DNA of 39,761 nucleotides from Dehalococcoidia bacterium (GCA_022824765.1 JAJDZG010000097.1:1-39761), one strand, 5' to 3'; shown: positions 15,645-23,987, counted from the first letter of the stretch. Notes: a model not told the origin generated them from the sequence alone. Numbers and translations: made by a program.

Positions 15645-16946
15645 ATGGCTGGCGCGCTCGATGGAATCAAGGTCCTGGAAGTGACGCAGATCATCGCTGG
15701 GCCGATGTGCGGAGTGTTCCTCTCGGACATGGGCGCCGACGTGATCAAGGTCGAATCGGCGGCGGGCGATGGGATGCGGCTGCTCGGCCAGTTCGCACCC
15801 GGCGAGAGCAAAGGCTTCCACGTCTTCAACCGAGGCAAACGCGGGATCGTCCTCGACCTGCAGAGCGACGGCGGACGCGCCGTGCTGCACCGCATGATCG
15901 CTGAGATGGACGTCTTCCTGATCAACGCGCGGCCCGGCGTGCCCGACCGGCTCGGCGTGGACTACGACACGCTGCGATCAATCAATCCGTCGCTGATCTA
16001 TCTGGAGAACACCGCCTACGGTCCCTCGGGGCCGTCGGCGCACCGGGCCGGCGCGGACATCATCGCGCAGGCCTACTCAGGACTGATGGCCGGCGACGAG
16101 AAGTTCGACGAGCACGGCGGACCAGACCTGATCACGGCAACAACGCCGGCCGACTTCGCGGCTGCCTTCACCAGCGCCATCGCCGTCTGCGCCGCACTCT
16201 TCCATCGCGAACGCACCGGCGAAGGCCAGAAGATCGACACCTCGCTCCTCGGAGCAGCGCTGACGCTGCAGAACGCCTTCTCGGCGCGGCTCCCCGCCTC
16301 GGACGCGATCCTGCTCGATCCGATGCTGGCCGGTCTCGCTGCCGTCCGCGAACGCGGCGGCACCTACCGCGAGATGATCGGCGCGCGCGGCGGCATTCGC
16401 GCCCTCGTTGGCGGCGCGTTCCTGCTCTACTACGGCGGCTACCAGACGTCCGACGGCGCGATCATGCTCGGCTGCGTCACGCCCGCCAATCGCAACCAGG
16501 TCCGCGACGCGCTGGGCGTGACGACCGATCACGACCCCACAGACGCCGGCGATTTCAACCCGCTCGCCGACGGCGCACAGGAAGTCGTCGCCAAGGCGCG
16601 CGAGGTGATCTCCGAGCGCTTCGCCTCAGACACCACAGAGAACTGGATCGCCAAGCTCGACGCCGCAGGCGCGCCGGCCTCGCAGGTCAACATCCCCGAA
16701 GAGATGATCGACGACCCGCAGGTACAGTCGCTGGACATCTTCGTCGACCTGGAACACCGCCTGACCGGTCCCGAGACGATGGTTGGCGCGGCGTATCAGA
16801 TGTCAGCGACGCCAACAGCCGCACAGAGCGCCTCTCCGCCGCTCGACGGCGACACTGATGCCGTGTTGGCCGAGTACGGCTACCGCGCGGAAGAGATCGC
16901 CTCGCTTCGTGCATCCGGTGCAATCGGTGTTCCGAAAAGCGATTAG
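15645..16946 (+). CDS. CaiB/BaiF family (class III) CoA-transferase, copy 2
   Basis: 433 aa, colinear with the preceding gene over its whole length, including DGIKVLEVTQIIAGPMCG, NRGKRGIVLDLQ and the catalytic-type Asp170 in TPADFAAAFTSA, with the GEGQ motif afterwards. AAGGAGA precedes the ATG. The copies keep identical core words (QAYSGL, GQFAPGESK) but differ in much of the substrate-facing middle, so they arose by tandem duplication and have probably diverged in substrate or act as a heteromer, as is known for some two-subunit class III enzymes such as Chloroflexus succinyl-CoA:malate CoA-transferase. The last point is inference. Confidence 0.93.
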   Translation: MAGALDGIKVLEVTQIIAGPMCGVFLSDMGADVIKVESAAGDGMRLLGQFAPGESKGFHVFNRGKRGIVLDLQSDGGRAVLHRMIAEMDVFLINARPGVPDRLGVDYDTLRSINPSLIYLENTAYGPSGPSAHRAGADIIAQAYSGLMAGDEKFDEHGGPDLITATTPADFAAAFTSAIAVCAALFHRERTGEGQKIDTSLLGAALTLQNAFSARLPASDAILLDPMLAGLAAVRERGGTYREMIGARGGIRALVGGAFLLYYGGYQTSDGAIMLGCVTPANRNQVRDALGVTTDHDPTDAGDFNPLADGAQEVVAKAREVISERFASDTTENWIAKLDAAGAPASQVNIPEEMIDDPQVQSLDIFVDLEHRLTGPETMVGAAYQMSATPTAAQSASPPLDGDTDAVLAEYGYRAEEIASLRASGAIGVPKSD

Positions 16947-16986
16947 CCGATCTCAGCTCCTGAACCCTGCTCCCTCTCGCAGACAG

Positions 16987-17490
16987 TCAGGGTGAAGGCT
17001 CTGCAGGCCCGGGATACGGATCAGCCAGGCTGAACTCCTGCTGCGGCTCAGAGATTGGCGTGCCGTCAATCTCCTTGCCTTCCCACCAGGTCTTGACAAA
17101 CTCCAGCACCGCGATGATCTCCTCGCGCGACAACTCGTCCTTGAACGACGGCATGTCGCTGCCGAAGCCGATGCCGGACCCGCCCTCACTCACAATCCGG
17201 TACAGCACGCCGTCCGCGTGATGCCACGTGTGGCCGTCGCCATTGAGCGGCGGCGGTCTGAGGCGTCCGTTCTCTTTGCGTACCATCCAGTTCGATTCGC
17301 CCTCCCCTGCCGATCCATGGCAGCGGGCGCAGGTGCTGGCGTAGATCCGCGAGCCGCTCTGAGGTTCGCCGACGACGTTGCCGCCGTCCGATTGCACTTG
17401 CTCCGATGGAGCGCCGCCGCCGCACGCAACCAACAGCATCGCGGCGACGACAGTGAGGACGACGACTGAACCCGTGAACCAACTCGACAT
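16987..17490 (-). CDS. Lipoprotein c-type cytochrome, class I, monohaem
   Basis: 167 aa. The signal segment WFTGSVVVLTVVAAMLLVAC ends in a lipobox with Cys23, so the protein should be lipid-anchored outside the cytoplasmic membrane. A single haem site CARCH (Cys54, Cys57, His58) and the probable distal ligand Met113 in SDMPSF make a class I cytochrome c domain spanning about residues 45-135. The tail after 145 is proline-rich and flexible. Likely an electron carrier to an oxidase or reductase; no partner is adjacent. It is divergent from the aminotransferase gene at 17587. Confidence 0.92.
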   Translation of the reverse strand: MSSWFTGSVVVLTVVAAMLLVACGGGAPSEQVQSDGGNVVGEPQSGSRIYASTCARCHGSAGEGESNWMVRKENGRLRPPPLNGDGHTWHHADGVLYRIVSEGGSGIGFGSDMPSFKDELSREEIIAVLEFVKTWWEGKEIDGTPISEPQQEFSLADPYPGPAEPSP

Positions 17491-17586
17491 GCTGAGGGAA
17501 CTCTAGGTGATCGAGTCGTGGTCGAGCTTGGCCGTCACTTGGCGGTACGCTCGTACGAACGGCAATCACCAGTGTGGGAGATGGTC

Positions 17587-18759
17587 ATGGTTCGACCAAC
17601 CAGCGCCGCTGAGAATCTTGGCACGGAGACGGCGTTCGAGGTACTTGCGCGGGCCAACAAGCTCGCGGCCGAGGGACGCTCAATCATCAATCTCGGCATC
17701 GGACAGCCCGACTTCTCCACCCCCGACAACATCGTCAGCGCCGGCGAGCGCGCGCTGGCCGAAGGCAGGCACGGATATACCCCCGGCGCCGGCATCCCGG
17801 AGCTGCGCGAGGCCGTCGCTCGCGACCTGGAACGTCGTCACGGAGCGTCGGTCGACGCGGGCAGCGTGCTGGTCACGCCAGGCGCCAAGCCAGTCATGTT
17901 CTTCGCCGCACTGCTGATGGGCGAGCCCGGCGTCGAGATCATGTACCCCAACCCTGGCTTCCCCATCTACGAATCGGTGATTCGCTTCTCCGGCGCGACG
18001 CCAGTGCCGATCGAGCTCCACGAGGCGAGCGGTTTCACCTTCGATCCCGACCAGGTGCTGTCCCAGATCAACGAGCGCACGCGCCTGATCATCCTCAACA
18101 GCCCAGCCAACCCCACCGGCGGCGTCTACACACGCGACCAGGTCGAACGCCTCGTCGCAGGCCTCGAGCAGTGGCCCAACGTCGTTGTCCTCAGCGACGA
18201 GATCTACTCGCGCATCCTCTACGACGGTCGCGAACACGTGTCCTGGCTCAACTATCCCCAGCTGCGCGATCGCCTGATCGTGCTCGACGGCTGGAGCAAG
18301 ACCTACGCGATGACCGGCTGGCGGCTGGGCTATGGCGTCTTCCCGCCCGATCTGTTCCCGTACGCCGAGCGGCTCGCAATCAACAGCTACAGCTGTCCCA
18401 ACGCCGCGACGCAGTACGCAGCGATCGAGGCCCTCGACGGTCCCCAGGAGGCGGTCGACATCATGACCACCGCCTTCGACGAACGCCGCGTGGCGATCGT
18501 GCGCGAGCTCAACGATGTGCCCGGCGTTAGCTGTGTCAATCCCGGCGGCGCCTTCTACGCCTTCCCCAACATCTCGGAAACGGGCATCGACGCGCGGACG
18601 CTGCAGCATCGGCTGCTCGAGGAAGCAGGCGTGGCGGTCATCGCCGGAACCAGCTTTGGACATCTCGGCGAGGGCTACCTGCGCTTCAGCTATGCCGCGT
18701 CGCTGGAGGAGATCATCGAAGGCGTCGACCGAATGCGTACCCTGTTGGCAAACAGCTAA
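17587..18759 (+). CDS. Class I/II PLP-dependent aminotransferase (AspC/MalY-like fold type I)
   Basis: 390 aa. LGIGQPDFSTPDN at the N-terminus, GYTPGAGIPELREAV, NSPANPTGGVY, and the lysine that forms the PLP Schiff base, Lys238 in GWSKTYAMTGWRLGY, are all typical of aspartate/alanine-type aminotransferases. Two ATGs are close (17581 and 17587); GGGAG at 17575-17579 is better spaced for 17587. The frame opens earlier at 17518 without similarity. Specificity (aspartate, aromatic or branched) cannot be told. The OsmC-family gene follows 58 bases downstream on the same strand and may share transcription. Confidence 0.92.
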   Translation: MVRPTSAAENLGTETAFEVLARANKLAAEGRSIINLGIGQPDFSTPDNIVSAGERALAEGRHGYTPGAGIPELREAVARDLERRHGASVDAGSVLVTPGAKPVMFFAALLMGEPGVEIMYPNPGFPIYESVIRFSGATPVPIELHEASGFTFDPDQVLSQINERTRLIILNSPANPTGGVYTRDQVERLVAGLEQWPNVVVLSDEIYSRILYDGREHVSWLNYPQLRDRLIVLDGWSKTYAMTGWRLGYGVFPPDLFPYAERLAINSYSCPNAATQYAAIEALDGPQEAVDIMTTAFDERRVAIVRELNDVPGVSCVNPGGAFYAFPNISETGIDARTLQHRLLEEAGVAVIAGTSFGHLGEGYLRFSYAASLEEIIEGVDRMRTLLANS

Positions 18760-18801
18760 CCAGTACTGCTCCTCCCCTGCAACGGGGGAGGCGCCGAAGA
18801 C

Positions 18802-18808
18802 GGAGGGG
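18802..18808 (+). promoter_or_regulatory. Ribosome binding site GGAGGGG of the OsmC-family gene
   Basis: GGAGGGG lies nine bases before the ATG at 18818 and decides the start of the OsmC-family selenoprotein candidate. There is no comparable Shine-Dalgarno in front of the internal ATG at 19013, which would be the start if the second half were an independent gene. Confidence 0.7.
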
Positions 18809-18817
18809 ATCCGAGAA

Positions 18818-19282
18818 ATGCCCAGGTTCGAATACATCTCCCGCAACAAGCTCGAACTCAAGGACGGCTTCCGACACGCCACCTTGGGCGACGTCCCCGA
18901 GCCCGTCGTCTACGGCGTACAGGGCAAGCTCAAGCAACACTACGGCGTCCCCGAGGACGCGCCGCCGATGACGGCCACGCTCGACCACATCGTCGCCGCG
19001 GTCGGCGGTTGAATGTACGGCACGCTCGCGCGGGCGTTGTCCGCGCGCAAGGTCGAGTTCGACCCCAACACCTACACCGCCGACGTCCTGGGCACGATCG
19101 AGGGCGAGGACAACCAGACCATTCGGATCACAAAGATCCACGTCATCTTCCACATCCCCGGCATCAAGGACGAGCATCGAGCCGCCGCAAAGCGGGCCGT
19201 CAAGTTCCACGCGGCCGGTTGTCCCGCCCACGAGAGCGTGAAAGACGCCATTGAAATCACCCACGAAGCGGTCTATCACTAA
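18818..19282 (+). CDS. OsmC-family protein with in-frame TGA at the peroxidatic cysteine (candidate selenoprotein)
   Basis: Reading through one TGA at 19010-19012 gives one 154-aa protein of normal OsmC length. Both halves are in the same frame, with the second beginning at the very next codon. The N-terminal half ends DHIVAAVGG and the second half starts MYGTLARAL, matching the family's helix that carries the first reactive cysteine, so the TGA would encode Sec65 there. The second conserved cysteine is intact as Cys135 in HAAGCPAHESV. OsmC/Ohr proteins reduce organic hydroperoxides through this Cys pair. A hairpin of SECIS type follows the TGA (separate entry). The alternative is a nonsense mutation of TGC/TGT to TGA, but intact flanking codons and the hairpin argue against it. 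SelA, SelB, SelC and SelD are not in the window, so Sec decoding is unproven here. Confidence 0.85.
19027..19047 (+). promoter_or_regulatory. Candidate bacterial SECIS hairpin
   Basis: In the mRNA, CGCGCGG (19027-19033) pairs perfectly with CCGCGCG (19041-19047). Inside it, G34-U40 wobble and C35-G39 extend the stem to nine pairs, closing a three-base loop GUU at 19036-19038. The stem begins 14 bases after the TGA and the loop lies 23 bases after it. Bacterial SECIS elements sit inside the coding region just 3' of UGA, with a small apical loop having a G among its first bases, and a UGA-to-loop distance of roughly 16-37 bases; all are met. The region is GC-rich, so a chance hairpin is possible. 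Confidence 0.7.
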
Positions 19283-19521
19283 TCCAGCGGTCGTCGCGCG
19301 TTCCAGATCACCTCTTTGGGCAGCGGCGCCGGCTGCGGACGCGGCGCTGAAACCGGCCGATTCGAGAGATCGCCCGTCGTGATGTCGATGAAGTCGTCGA
19401 GCGTCAGCGGCTTGCCGCCGATCGTGAAGCGCGCGCTGGAAGAGATGGGAAACTCCCGATCGGGAGCTTCTTCTTGCGCGTCTTCTTGCGCGACTTCGAC
19501 GGTTGAGTCCTGCTCGGCCAT
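19279..19521 (-). CDS. Small acidic hypothetical protein
   Basis: 80 aa, no family recognised. The N-terminal 28 residues are acidic (EVAQEDAQEEAPDREFP) and probably disordered. A compact segment follows (SARFTIGGKPLTLDDFIDI), and a proline-rich tail (PRPQPAPLPKE) ends in WNARRPLD. It converges on the OsmC-family gene, with stop codons overlapping, and is divergent from the RibD-C gene across 22 bases. Coding is supported by clean start and stop placement in the gap and by the conserved-looking core, but there is no direct proof. Confidence 0.6.
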   Translation of the reverse strand: MAEQDSTVEVAQEDAQEEAPDREFPISSSARFTIGGKPLTLDDFIDITTGDLSNRPVSAPRPQPAPLPKEVIWNARRPLD

Positions 19522-19543
19522 GTCCGCAACCTAGCATGACACT

Positions 19544-20275
19544 ATGGACGCTCAGGAGATTCGCTACACCCAGCTGACATTTCCCGATCCGCCGACCGAC
19601 CGCCCTTTCACCACGATCAACATGGTCATGTCGGCCGACGGACGCACCGTCGTCGCGGGGACAGAGCGCGGACTCGGATCACCGCTCGATCAGCGTCTGA
19701 TGCGCGAGCTGCGCGTCCATTTCGATGTCGTCATGAACGGTGCAGCGACGTTTCGCGCCTCCGGGACGTCGGCGCGGTTGAACGATCCGAAACTGGAGCG
19801 GTGGCGGACGGAACGCGGGATGCCTCCCTCGCCGATCGCCGCGGTGTTGACCCGCAGCGGAGACCTGCCTGAATCGCGCCGCTTCTTCACCGACGACGGA
19901 TTCGATGCGCTGGTTTATCTGTCCAGCGCCGCCCCTGAACGTGTCCGGCGCGAGCTGGAATCCAGAGGCCGACCGGTCGTCGTCGTGCCCGAAGGCCGCG
20001 AGGCCCCTGCCGCGCTCGATCACATGCGACGCGAACTCGGCGCCCGGCGTGTGCTCATCGAGGGCGGCGCCGTCCTCAACGGCGACCTCGTCCGACAAGG
20101 CCTCGTCAACGAGTTCTTCCTCACCCTGTCGCCCAAGATCGTCGGCGGCGACTCAGCGCATCCCGCCGTGCAGTGGCCCGGCCATCAACAGGTGGAAGAG
20201 ATGCGCGGGATGGAACTCGTCCATGCGCGGACGGCCTCAACCGGCGAGCTGTTTCTGCGCTATCGGCTGGCCTGA
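19544..20275 (+). CDS. RibD C-terminal domain dihydrofolate-reductase-fold reductase
   Basis: 243 aa with only the reductase (RibD_C) domain and no deaminase. Visible family marks: RPFTTINMVMSADGRTV, GSPLDQRLMRELR, DVVMNGAATFRASGTSAR and the late GARRVLIEGGAVLNGDLV with LVNEFFLTLSPKIVGG. The fold is that of dihydrofolate reductase with NADPH binding; free-standing members include pyrimidine reductases of riboflavin synthesis and unrelated reductases. No rib genes are nearby, so a riboflavin role is not assured. Convergent with the NHL gene by nine bases. Confidence 0.88.
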   Translation: MDAQEIRYTQLTFPDPPTDRPFTTINMVMSADGRTVVAGTERGLGSPLDQRLMRELRVHFDVVMNGAATFRASGTSARLNDPKLERWRTERGMPPSPIAAVLTRSGDLPESRRFFTDDGFDALVYLSSAAPERVRRELESRGRPVVVVPEGREAPAALDHMRRELGARRVLIEGGAVLNGDLVRQGLVNEFFLTLSPKIVGGDSAHPAVQWPGHQQVEEMRGMELVHARTASTGELFLRYRLA

Positions 20276-20284
20276 AGTCGCGCG

Positions 20285-21226
20285 TTACTCCCGCACGAGC
20301 TTGCTCAGCGAGTGCAACTCGACTCCCAACGCCTTGCCGCGAATCGTGTTGCAGACCTCCCCGACATAGACGTCGCCCTTCGAGTCCACCGCGATGCCGT
20401 GCGGCGCGATGAACTTGCCCGCCTCGTCGCCCTCGTCCGGGTCGCCAAGCACCGCCAGGCGCTTGCCCGAGCGGTCGTAGATGCTCACCCGATGGCCCAA
20501 ACCCGGCGCGCCCTGCATGCCGCCCATCTCATTCAGCTCGCCGATGTAGATGTTGCCGTCCGGCGCGAGCGTGAGGCCGTCCGGTCGGTGGATGTTGTTC
20601 CACATCGTCACGAACTGGCCGGACTCCGAGAAGATCTGCACGCGGTGGCACTCGCGATCAGCGATGTACAGCAGCCCGTCCTCGTCGATCGCGATGTTGT
20701 GCGGACGGATGAACTGTCCGGCGTCGATGCCAGGCGTGCCCCAGGTCTGCTTGTGGTTGCCATCGGCGTCAAAGCGGTGGACGCAGCTGTTGCCGTAGCC
20801 GTCGGTGACGAATATGTCGCCTGACTTTGGACTGACCGCCGCGTGCGTCGGCCGATTGAACGGCTTGCCCTGCCACGCCGGCGCTGGATCGTAGGGATCG
20901 CCCAGCGTCTGCAGCAGCTCGCCGTCAGGCGACCAGCGGGTGATCGTGTGTGTTCCGTCATCGGCGCCCCAGACATCGCCCTCAGGACCGATCCAGATGC
21001 CGTGCGAGCGGTCCGTGAAGTTGCCCTGACCCCAACTGCCGCGCCATGATCCATCGGCGTTGAAGACCATCAGCGGATGTTCGACGTTGCGCGTCAACAC
21101 ATAGACCGTGTCGTTCGCGTCGACGGCGACGCCCGGACATTCGACCAGCGTGATGCCGTCTGGCAGCTGCTCCCACAGGTCGAGCGCGGTGTAGCTGAAG
21201 TCTCCGTCGTTAAGCTGCGCTGGCAT
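20285..21226 (-). CDS. NHL-repeat six-bladed beta-propeller protein
   Basis: 313 aa, made almost wholly of NHL repeats: AVSPKSGDIFVTDGYGNSCV, NIAIDEDGLLYIADRECHRV, GLTLAPDGNIYIGEL and GIAVDSKGDVYVGEV mark successive blades, with a DGYGN or DREC turn before the next strand. The architecture is like peptidyl-alpha-hydroxyglycine amidating lyase-like and SMP-30-like propellers, but catalytic metal ligands cannot be assigned. No signal peptide is visible, so it is probably cytoplasmic. Divergent from the carboxyltransferase gene across 104 bases. Confidence 0.88.
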   Translation of the reverse strand: MPAQLNDGDFSYTALDLWEQLPDGITLVECPGVAVDANDTVYVLTRNVEHPLMVFNADGSWRGSWGQGNFTDRSHGIWIGPEGDVWGADDGTHTITRWSPDGELLQTLGDPYDPAPAWQGKPFNRPTHAAVSPKSGDIFVTDGYGNSCVHRFDADGNHKQTWGTPGIDAGQFIRPHNIAIDEDGLLYIADRECHRVQIFSESGQFVTMWNNIHRPDGLTLAPDGNIYIGELNEMGGMQGAPGLGHRVSIYDRSGKRLAVLGDPDEGDEAGKFIAPHGIAVDSKGDVYVGEVCNTIRGKALGVELHSLSKLVRE

Positions 21227-21330
21227 AATGGATGCTCCTGGGCTGCGATGCGGCCGTATTGCGGCGAGTTGCTGCCGCCAAGTCTAGCCGCGAGCGCCGT
21301 GCGCAGCGGGCACAGGACGAAGGGTGTGAC

Positions 21331-22995
21331 ATGACCAGCGCCGACCTCCAGGCAGAGTTCTCCCAGCGGCTGGCGGCTGCTCCGCAGATCCAATCCAGCG
21401 TCGACCCGCAGGCGGCAGAGTTTCAGGAGAACGCCGCCTGGATGCGCGGCTTGGTTGACGACCTGCGGGTGCGTGAGCTGGAGGTCCGAGGCGGCGGCGG
21501 ACCCCGCAGCGTCGAACGTCACCACGCTCGCGGCAAGCTGCTCGCCCGCGAGCGGATCGAGCGCCTGCTCGATCACGACTCGCCGTTCCTCGAACTCTCT
21601 CCGCTCGCCGCAAACGGCATGTACGACGACGGTGCGCCGGGAGCCGGCATCGTGACCGGCATCGGCCGCACCGCCGGGCGGGAAATCGTGATCGTTGCCA
21701 ACGACGCCACCGTCAAAGGCGGCAGCTACTACCCAATCACGGTCAAGAAGCACCTGCGCGCTCAGGAGATCGCCGCACAGAATCGGCTGCCCTGCGTCTA
21801 TCTGGTCGACTCCGGCGGCGCGTTTCTGCCGATGCAGGACGAGGTCTTCCCGGACCGCGATCATTTCGGGCGCATCTTCTACAACCAGGCCACGATGTCG
21901 GCGGCCGGCATTCCGCAGATTGCGGCCGTGATGGGCTCCTGCACCGCTGGCGGCGCATATGTGCCCGCAATGTCGGACGAAGCGATCATCGTCGACGGCG
22001 TCGGCACGATCTTCCTGGGCGGTCCGCCGCTGGTCAAAGCGGCCACGGGCGAAGAAATCTCGGCAGAAGAACTGGGCGGCGGACTGGTCCACACACAGAT
22101 TTCGGGCGTCGCCGACCATCTCGCCGCTGATGACGAGCATGCGCTCGAGCTCGTCCGCGCCGCTGTTGCCAATCTCGGCGCCGCCGACACGGCAGCCTGG
22201 CCGCTGACCCCGACTGAGCAGGTCGAGCCGCCGCTCTATGACCCGCAGGAGATCTACGGGATCGTCCCCCAATCAACCCGCAAGTCGTATGACATCAGAG
22301 AGCTGATCGCCCGCTTGGTGGACGGATCACGCTTCCACGAGTTCAAGCCGTCCTATGGCGCGACCCTCGTCTGCGGGTTTGCTCGGGTGATGGGTCATCC
22401 GATCGGCATCGTGGCCAACAACGGCATTCTGTTCTCCGAATCGGCGCTCAAGGGCGCGCACTTCATTCAACTCTGCGCCAAGCGCGGCACTCCCCTCGTG
22501 TTCCTCCAGAACATCACCGGATTCATGGTCGGTCGACGCTACGAGCACGAAGGAATCGCCAAGCACGGCGCGAAAATGGTGACCGCCGTCGCCTGCGCCG
22601 ATGTGCCGAAGTTCTCCGTCGTGCTGGGCGGGTCGTTCGGCGCCGGCAACTACGCCATGTGCGGACGCGCCTACTCGCCGCGCCTGCTCTGGACCTGGCC
22701 CAATGCGCAGGTCTCGGTGATGGGCGGCGAGCAGGCAGCCAACGTGCTCTTGACCATCCGGCTCGACGCGCTGCGACGCCAGGGCGAGGAGATGTCGCTC
22801 GAAGATCAGCAGGAGTTCATGGCGCCGACCCTCGCCAAGTACGCCGAAGAAGGCGCCGCATGGTACGGATCAGCACGCATCTGGGACGACGGCATCCTCG
22901 ATCCCGTCGACACCCGACACGCGCTCGGCGTCGGCCTCGCAGCAGCCCGCAACGCCCCTATCGCCGAATCCAACTTCGGCGTCTTCCGCATGTAG
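21331..22995 (+). CDS. Acyl-CoA carboxylase carboxyltransferase (beta) subunit, methylcrotonyl-CoA type
   Basis: 554 aa, the usual size of the beta subunit of biotin-dependent carboxylases that transfers CO2 from biotin to acyl-Co[20 protein letters not shown] at the N-terminal crotonase-like domain, the first oxyanion loop [16 protein letters not shown] and the second [16 protein letters not shown] are diagnostic. The words [13 protein letters not shown]-like ([19 protein letters not shown]) and [14 protein letters not shown] favour 3-methylcrotonyl-CoA carboxylase over propionyl-CoA carboxylase. A biotinylated alpha subunit would be needed but is not in this window. Start at 21331 is chosen by family length; the frame opens at 21232. 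Confidence 0.93.
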   Translation: MTSADLQAEFSQRLAAAPQIQSSVDPQAAEFQENAAWMRGLVDDLRVRELEVRGGGGPRSVERHHARGKLLARERIERLLDHDSPFLELSPLAANGMYDDGAPGAGIVTGIGRTAGREIVIVANDATVKGGSYYPITVKKHLRAQEIAAQNRLPCVYLVDSGGAFLPMQDEVFPDRDHFGRIFYNQATMSAAGIPQIAAVMGSCTAGGAYVPAMSDEAIIVDGVGTIFLGGPPLVKAATGEEISAEELGGGLVHTQISGVADHLAADDEHALELVRAAVANLGAADTAAWPLTPTEQVEPPLYDPQEIYGIVPQSTRKSYDIRELIARLVDGSRFHEFKPSYGATLVCGFARVMGHPIGIVANNGILFSESALKGAHFIQLCAKRGTPLVFLQNITGFMVGRRYEHEGIAKHGAKMVTAVACADVPKFSVVLGGSFGAGNYAMCGRAYSPRLLWTWPNAQVSVMGGEQAANVLLTIRLDALRRQGEEMSLEDQQEFMAPTLAKYAEEGAAWYGSARIWDDGILDPVDTRHALGVGLAAARNAPIAESNFGVFRM

Positions 22996-23006
22996 CGAGC
23001 CCCGTC

Positions 23007-23025
23007 ATTCCAGCTCGTCTGGAAT
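23007..23025. terminator. Perfect hairpin between convergent genes
   Basis: ATTCCAG (23007-23013) and CTGGAAT (23019-23025) form a perfect 7-bp stem around a CTCGT loop, 12 bases after the carboxyltransferase stop and before the end of the minus-strand NTF2-like gene. No U-tract follows, so it may be a REP-like palindrome or a weak bidirectional terminator. Confidence 0.5.
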
Positions 23026-23053
23026 CTCGCCCGACGCGTCACTCCAGACGCCG

Positions 23054-23470
23054 CTAGCCCGGCAGAGGCTGCTGATAACCCGTCACCGACACCACGTCGC
23101 GCCGGGCGAACAGCCACTCCCCCTCATGCTTGACCACCACATCCTCGTAACCGAGCAGATTGGAGCTCACGGAACCGTCGGCCTGCGGCACACGGAAATC
23201 AAGGAAACACTTGTGCTGACAGGTGTCGCCATCGACCTCGAAGAGGTGGTTGTCGGTGAAGTGCATACCGCCCGGGAATGCCTCGGCCAGCTGGCCGCAC
23301 AGGACCACCAGCGCGTCGCGGCCCTCCGCCTGACCCGCCGGTCCGGCAAACACGCCGTCCGGCGTAAACGTCGACGCCCAGCCCTCGCCGTCCGCCTGAT
23401 CGACGGTGTAGTTGTAGCGCGAGCAGAGGTCAATGATCGCAAATCGATCCTCAAGCGAGATGTTGCCCAT
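23054..23470 (-). CDS. NTF2-like/SnoaL-type nuclear transport factor 2 family protein
   Basis: 138 aa, the size of a single NTF2-like alpha+beta domain. The N-terminus EDRFAIIDLCSRYNYTVDQAD is the canonical helix, followed by WASTFTPDGVFAGP and the cone-forming strands with HFTDNHLFEVDGD. Members bind or act on small hydrophobic ligands (dehydratase, isomerase or ring-hydroxylating dioxygenase beta-like). Catalytic identity cannot be inferred. It lies 35 bases downstream of the RidA-like gene on the same strand and probably shares transcription. Confidence 0.85.
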   Translation of the reverse strand: MGNISLEDRFAIIDLCSRYNYTVDQADGEGWASTFTPDGVFAGPAGQAEGRDALVVLCGQLAEAFPGGMHFTDNHLFEVDGDTCQHKCFLDFRVPQADGSVSSNLLGYEDVVVKHEGEWLFARRDVVSVTGYQQPLPG

Positions 23471-23505
23471 GGTGCTCCTCCGTCATGGATGTCTGGTGAA
23501 CGGGT

Positions 23506-23904
23506 TCAGTCCAACACGACCGTTGCTTCGACCTCGATCAGCAGGCCCGGAAAGGCCAGCGCCTGGACGCCGATCAGCGTGCTGGCCGGTGGATTCGGTC
23601 CGTTGAAGACCGCGTTGCGCGCGTCGGCGAGCGCATGGCGGACCGATGGCGAATAGTCGACGATGTAGACCGTAGTCTTGGCCACGTCGTTGATCGTGGC
23701 GCCGGCGGCGGCGATGCAAGTGGCCAGATTCTCGTACGCCCGCTTCGCCTGCGCGGCGAAGTCGCCCTCGCCAACCAGTCCTTCGTCGTTGTCCCATGCG
23801 ACCTGCCCCGAGATGTGAATGATCTTGCTGCCCGTTGCCGTCACGACTTGGGTGAAGTCGGGCGAGGCCAGCAATCCGTCGGGGTTGATGTGTTCAAGTG
23901 CCAT
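23506..23904 (-). CDS. RidA/YjgF family protein lacking the usual arginine
   Basis: 132 aa from MALEHINPDG, the normal RidA length. HISGQVAWDNDEGLVGEGDF, NLATCIAAAGATINDVAKTTVYIVD and the closing LIEVEATVVLD are typical YjgF/YER057c segments. RidA enzymes hydrolyse reactive enamine/imine intermediates and need an arginine in the PARxxV block; here that block reads PPASTLIGV, with Ser in place of Arg. It may therefore be a non-deaminating member or have a different activity. The frame opens upstream to 23958 without similarity. It leads a likely operon with the NTF2-like gene. Confidence 0.88.
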   Translation of the reverse strand: MALEHINPDGLLASPDFTQVVTATGSKIIHISGQVAWDNDEGLVGEGDFAAQAKRAYENLATCIAAAGATINDVAKTTVYIVDYSPSVRHALADARNAVFNGPNPPASTLIGVQALAFPGLLIEVEATVVLD

Positions 23905-23987
23905 CTGTGCGATCCTTCGCTCAGCGTCTGTGTGCGCGCCTAAGATAACGCTCGACACGACCCGCCGACAGTGAAGAGGAGAGCCCG

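Noticed and set aside
19013-19282. Second half of the OsmC-family gene as an independent 89-aa gene
   Set aside because: It starts at the codon right after the TGA, has no ribosome binding site of its own, and lacks the N-terminal half of the fold; the joined frame gives a normal-length protein.
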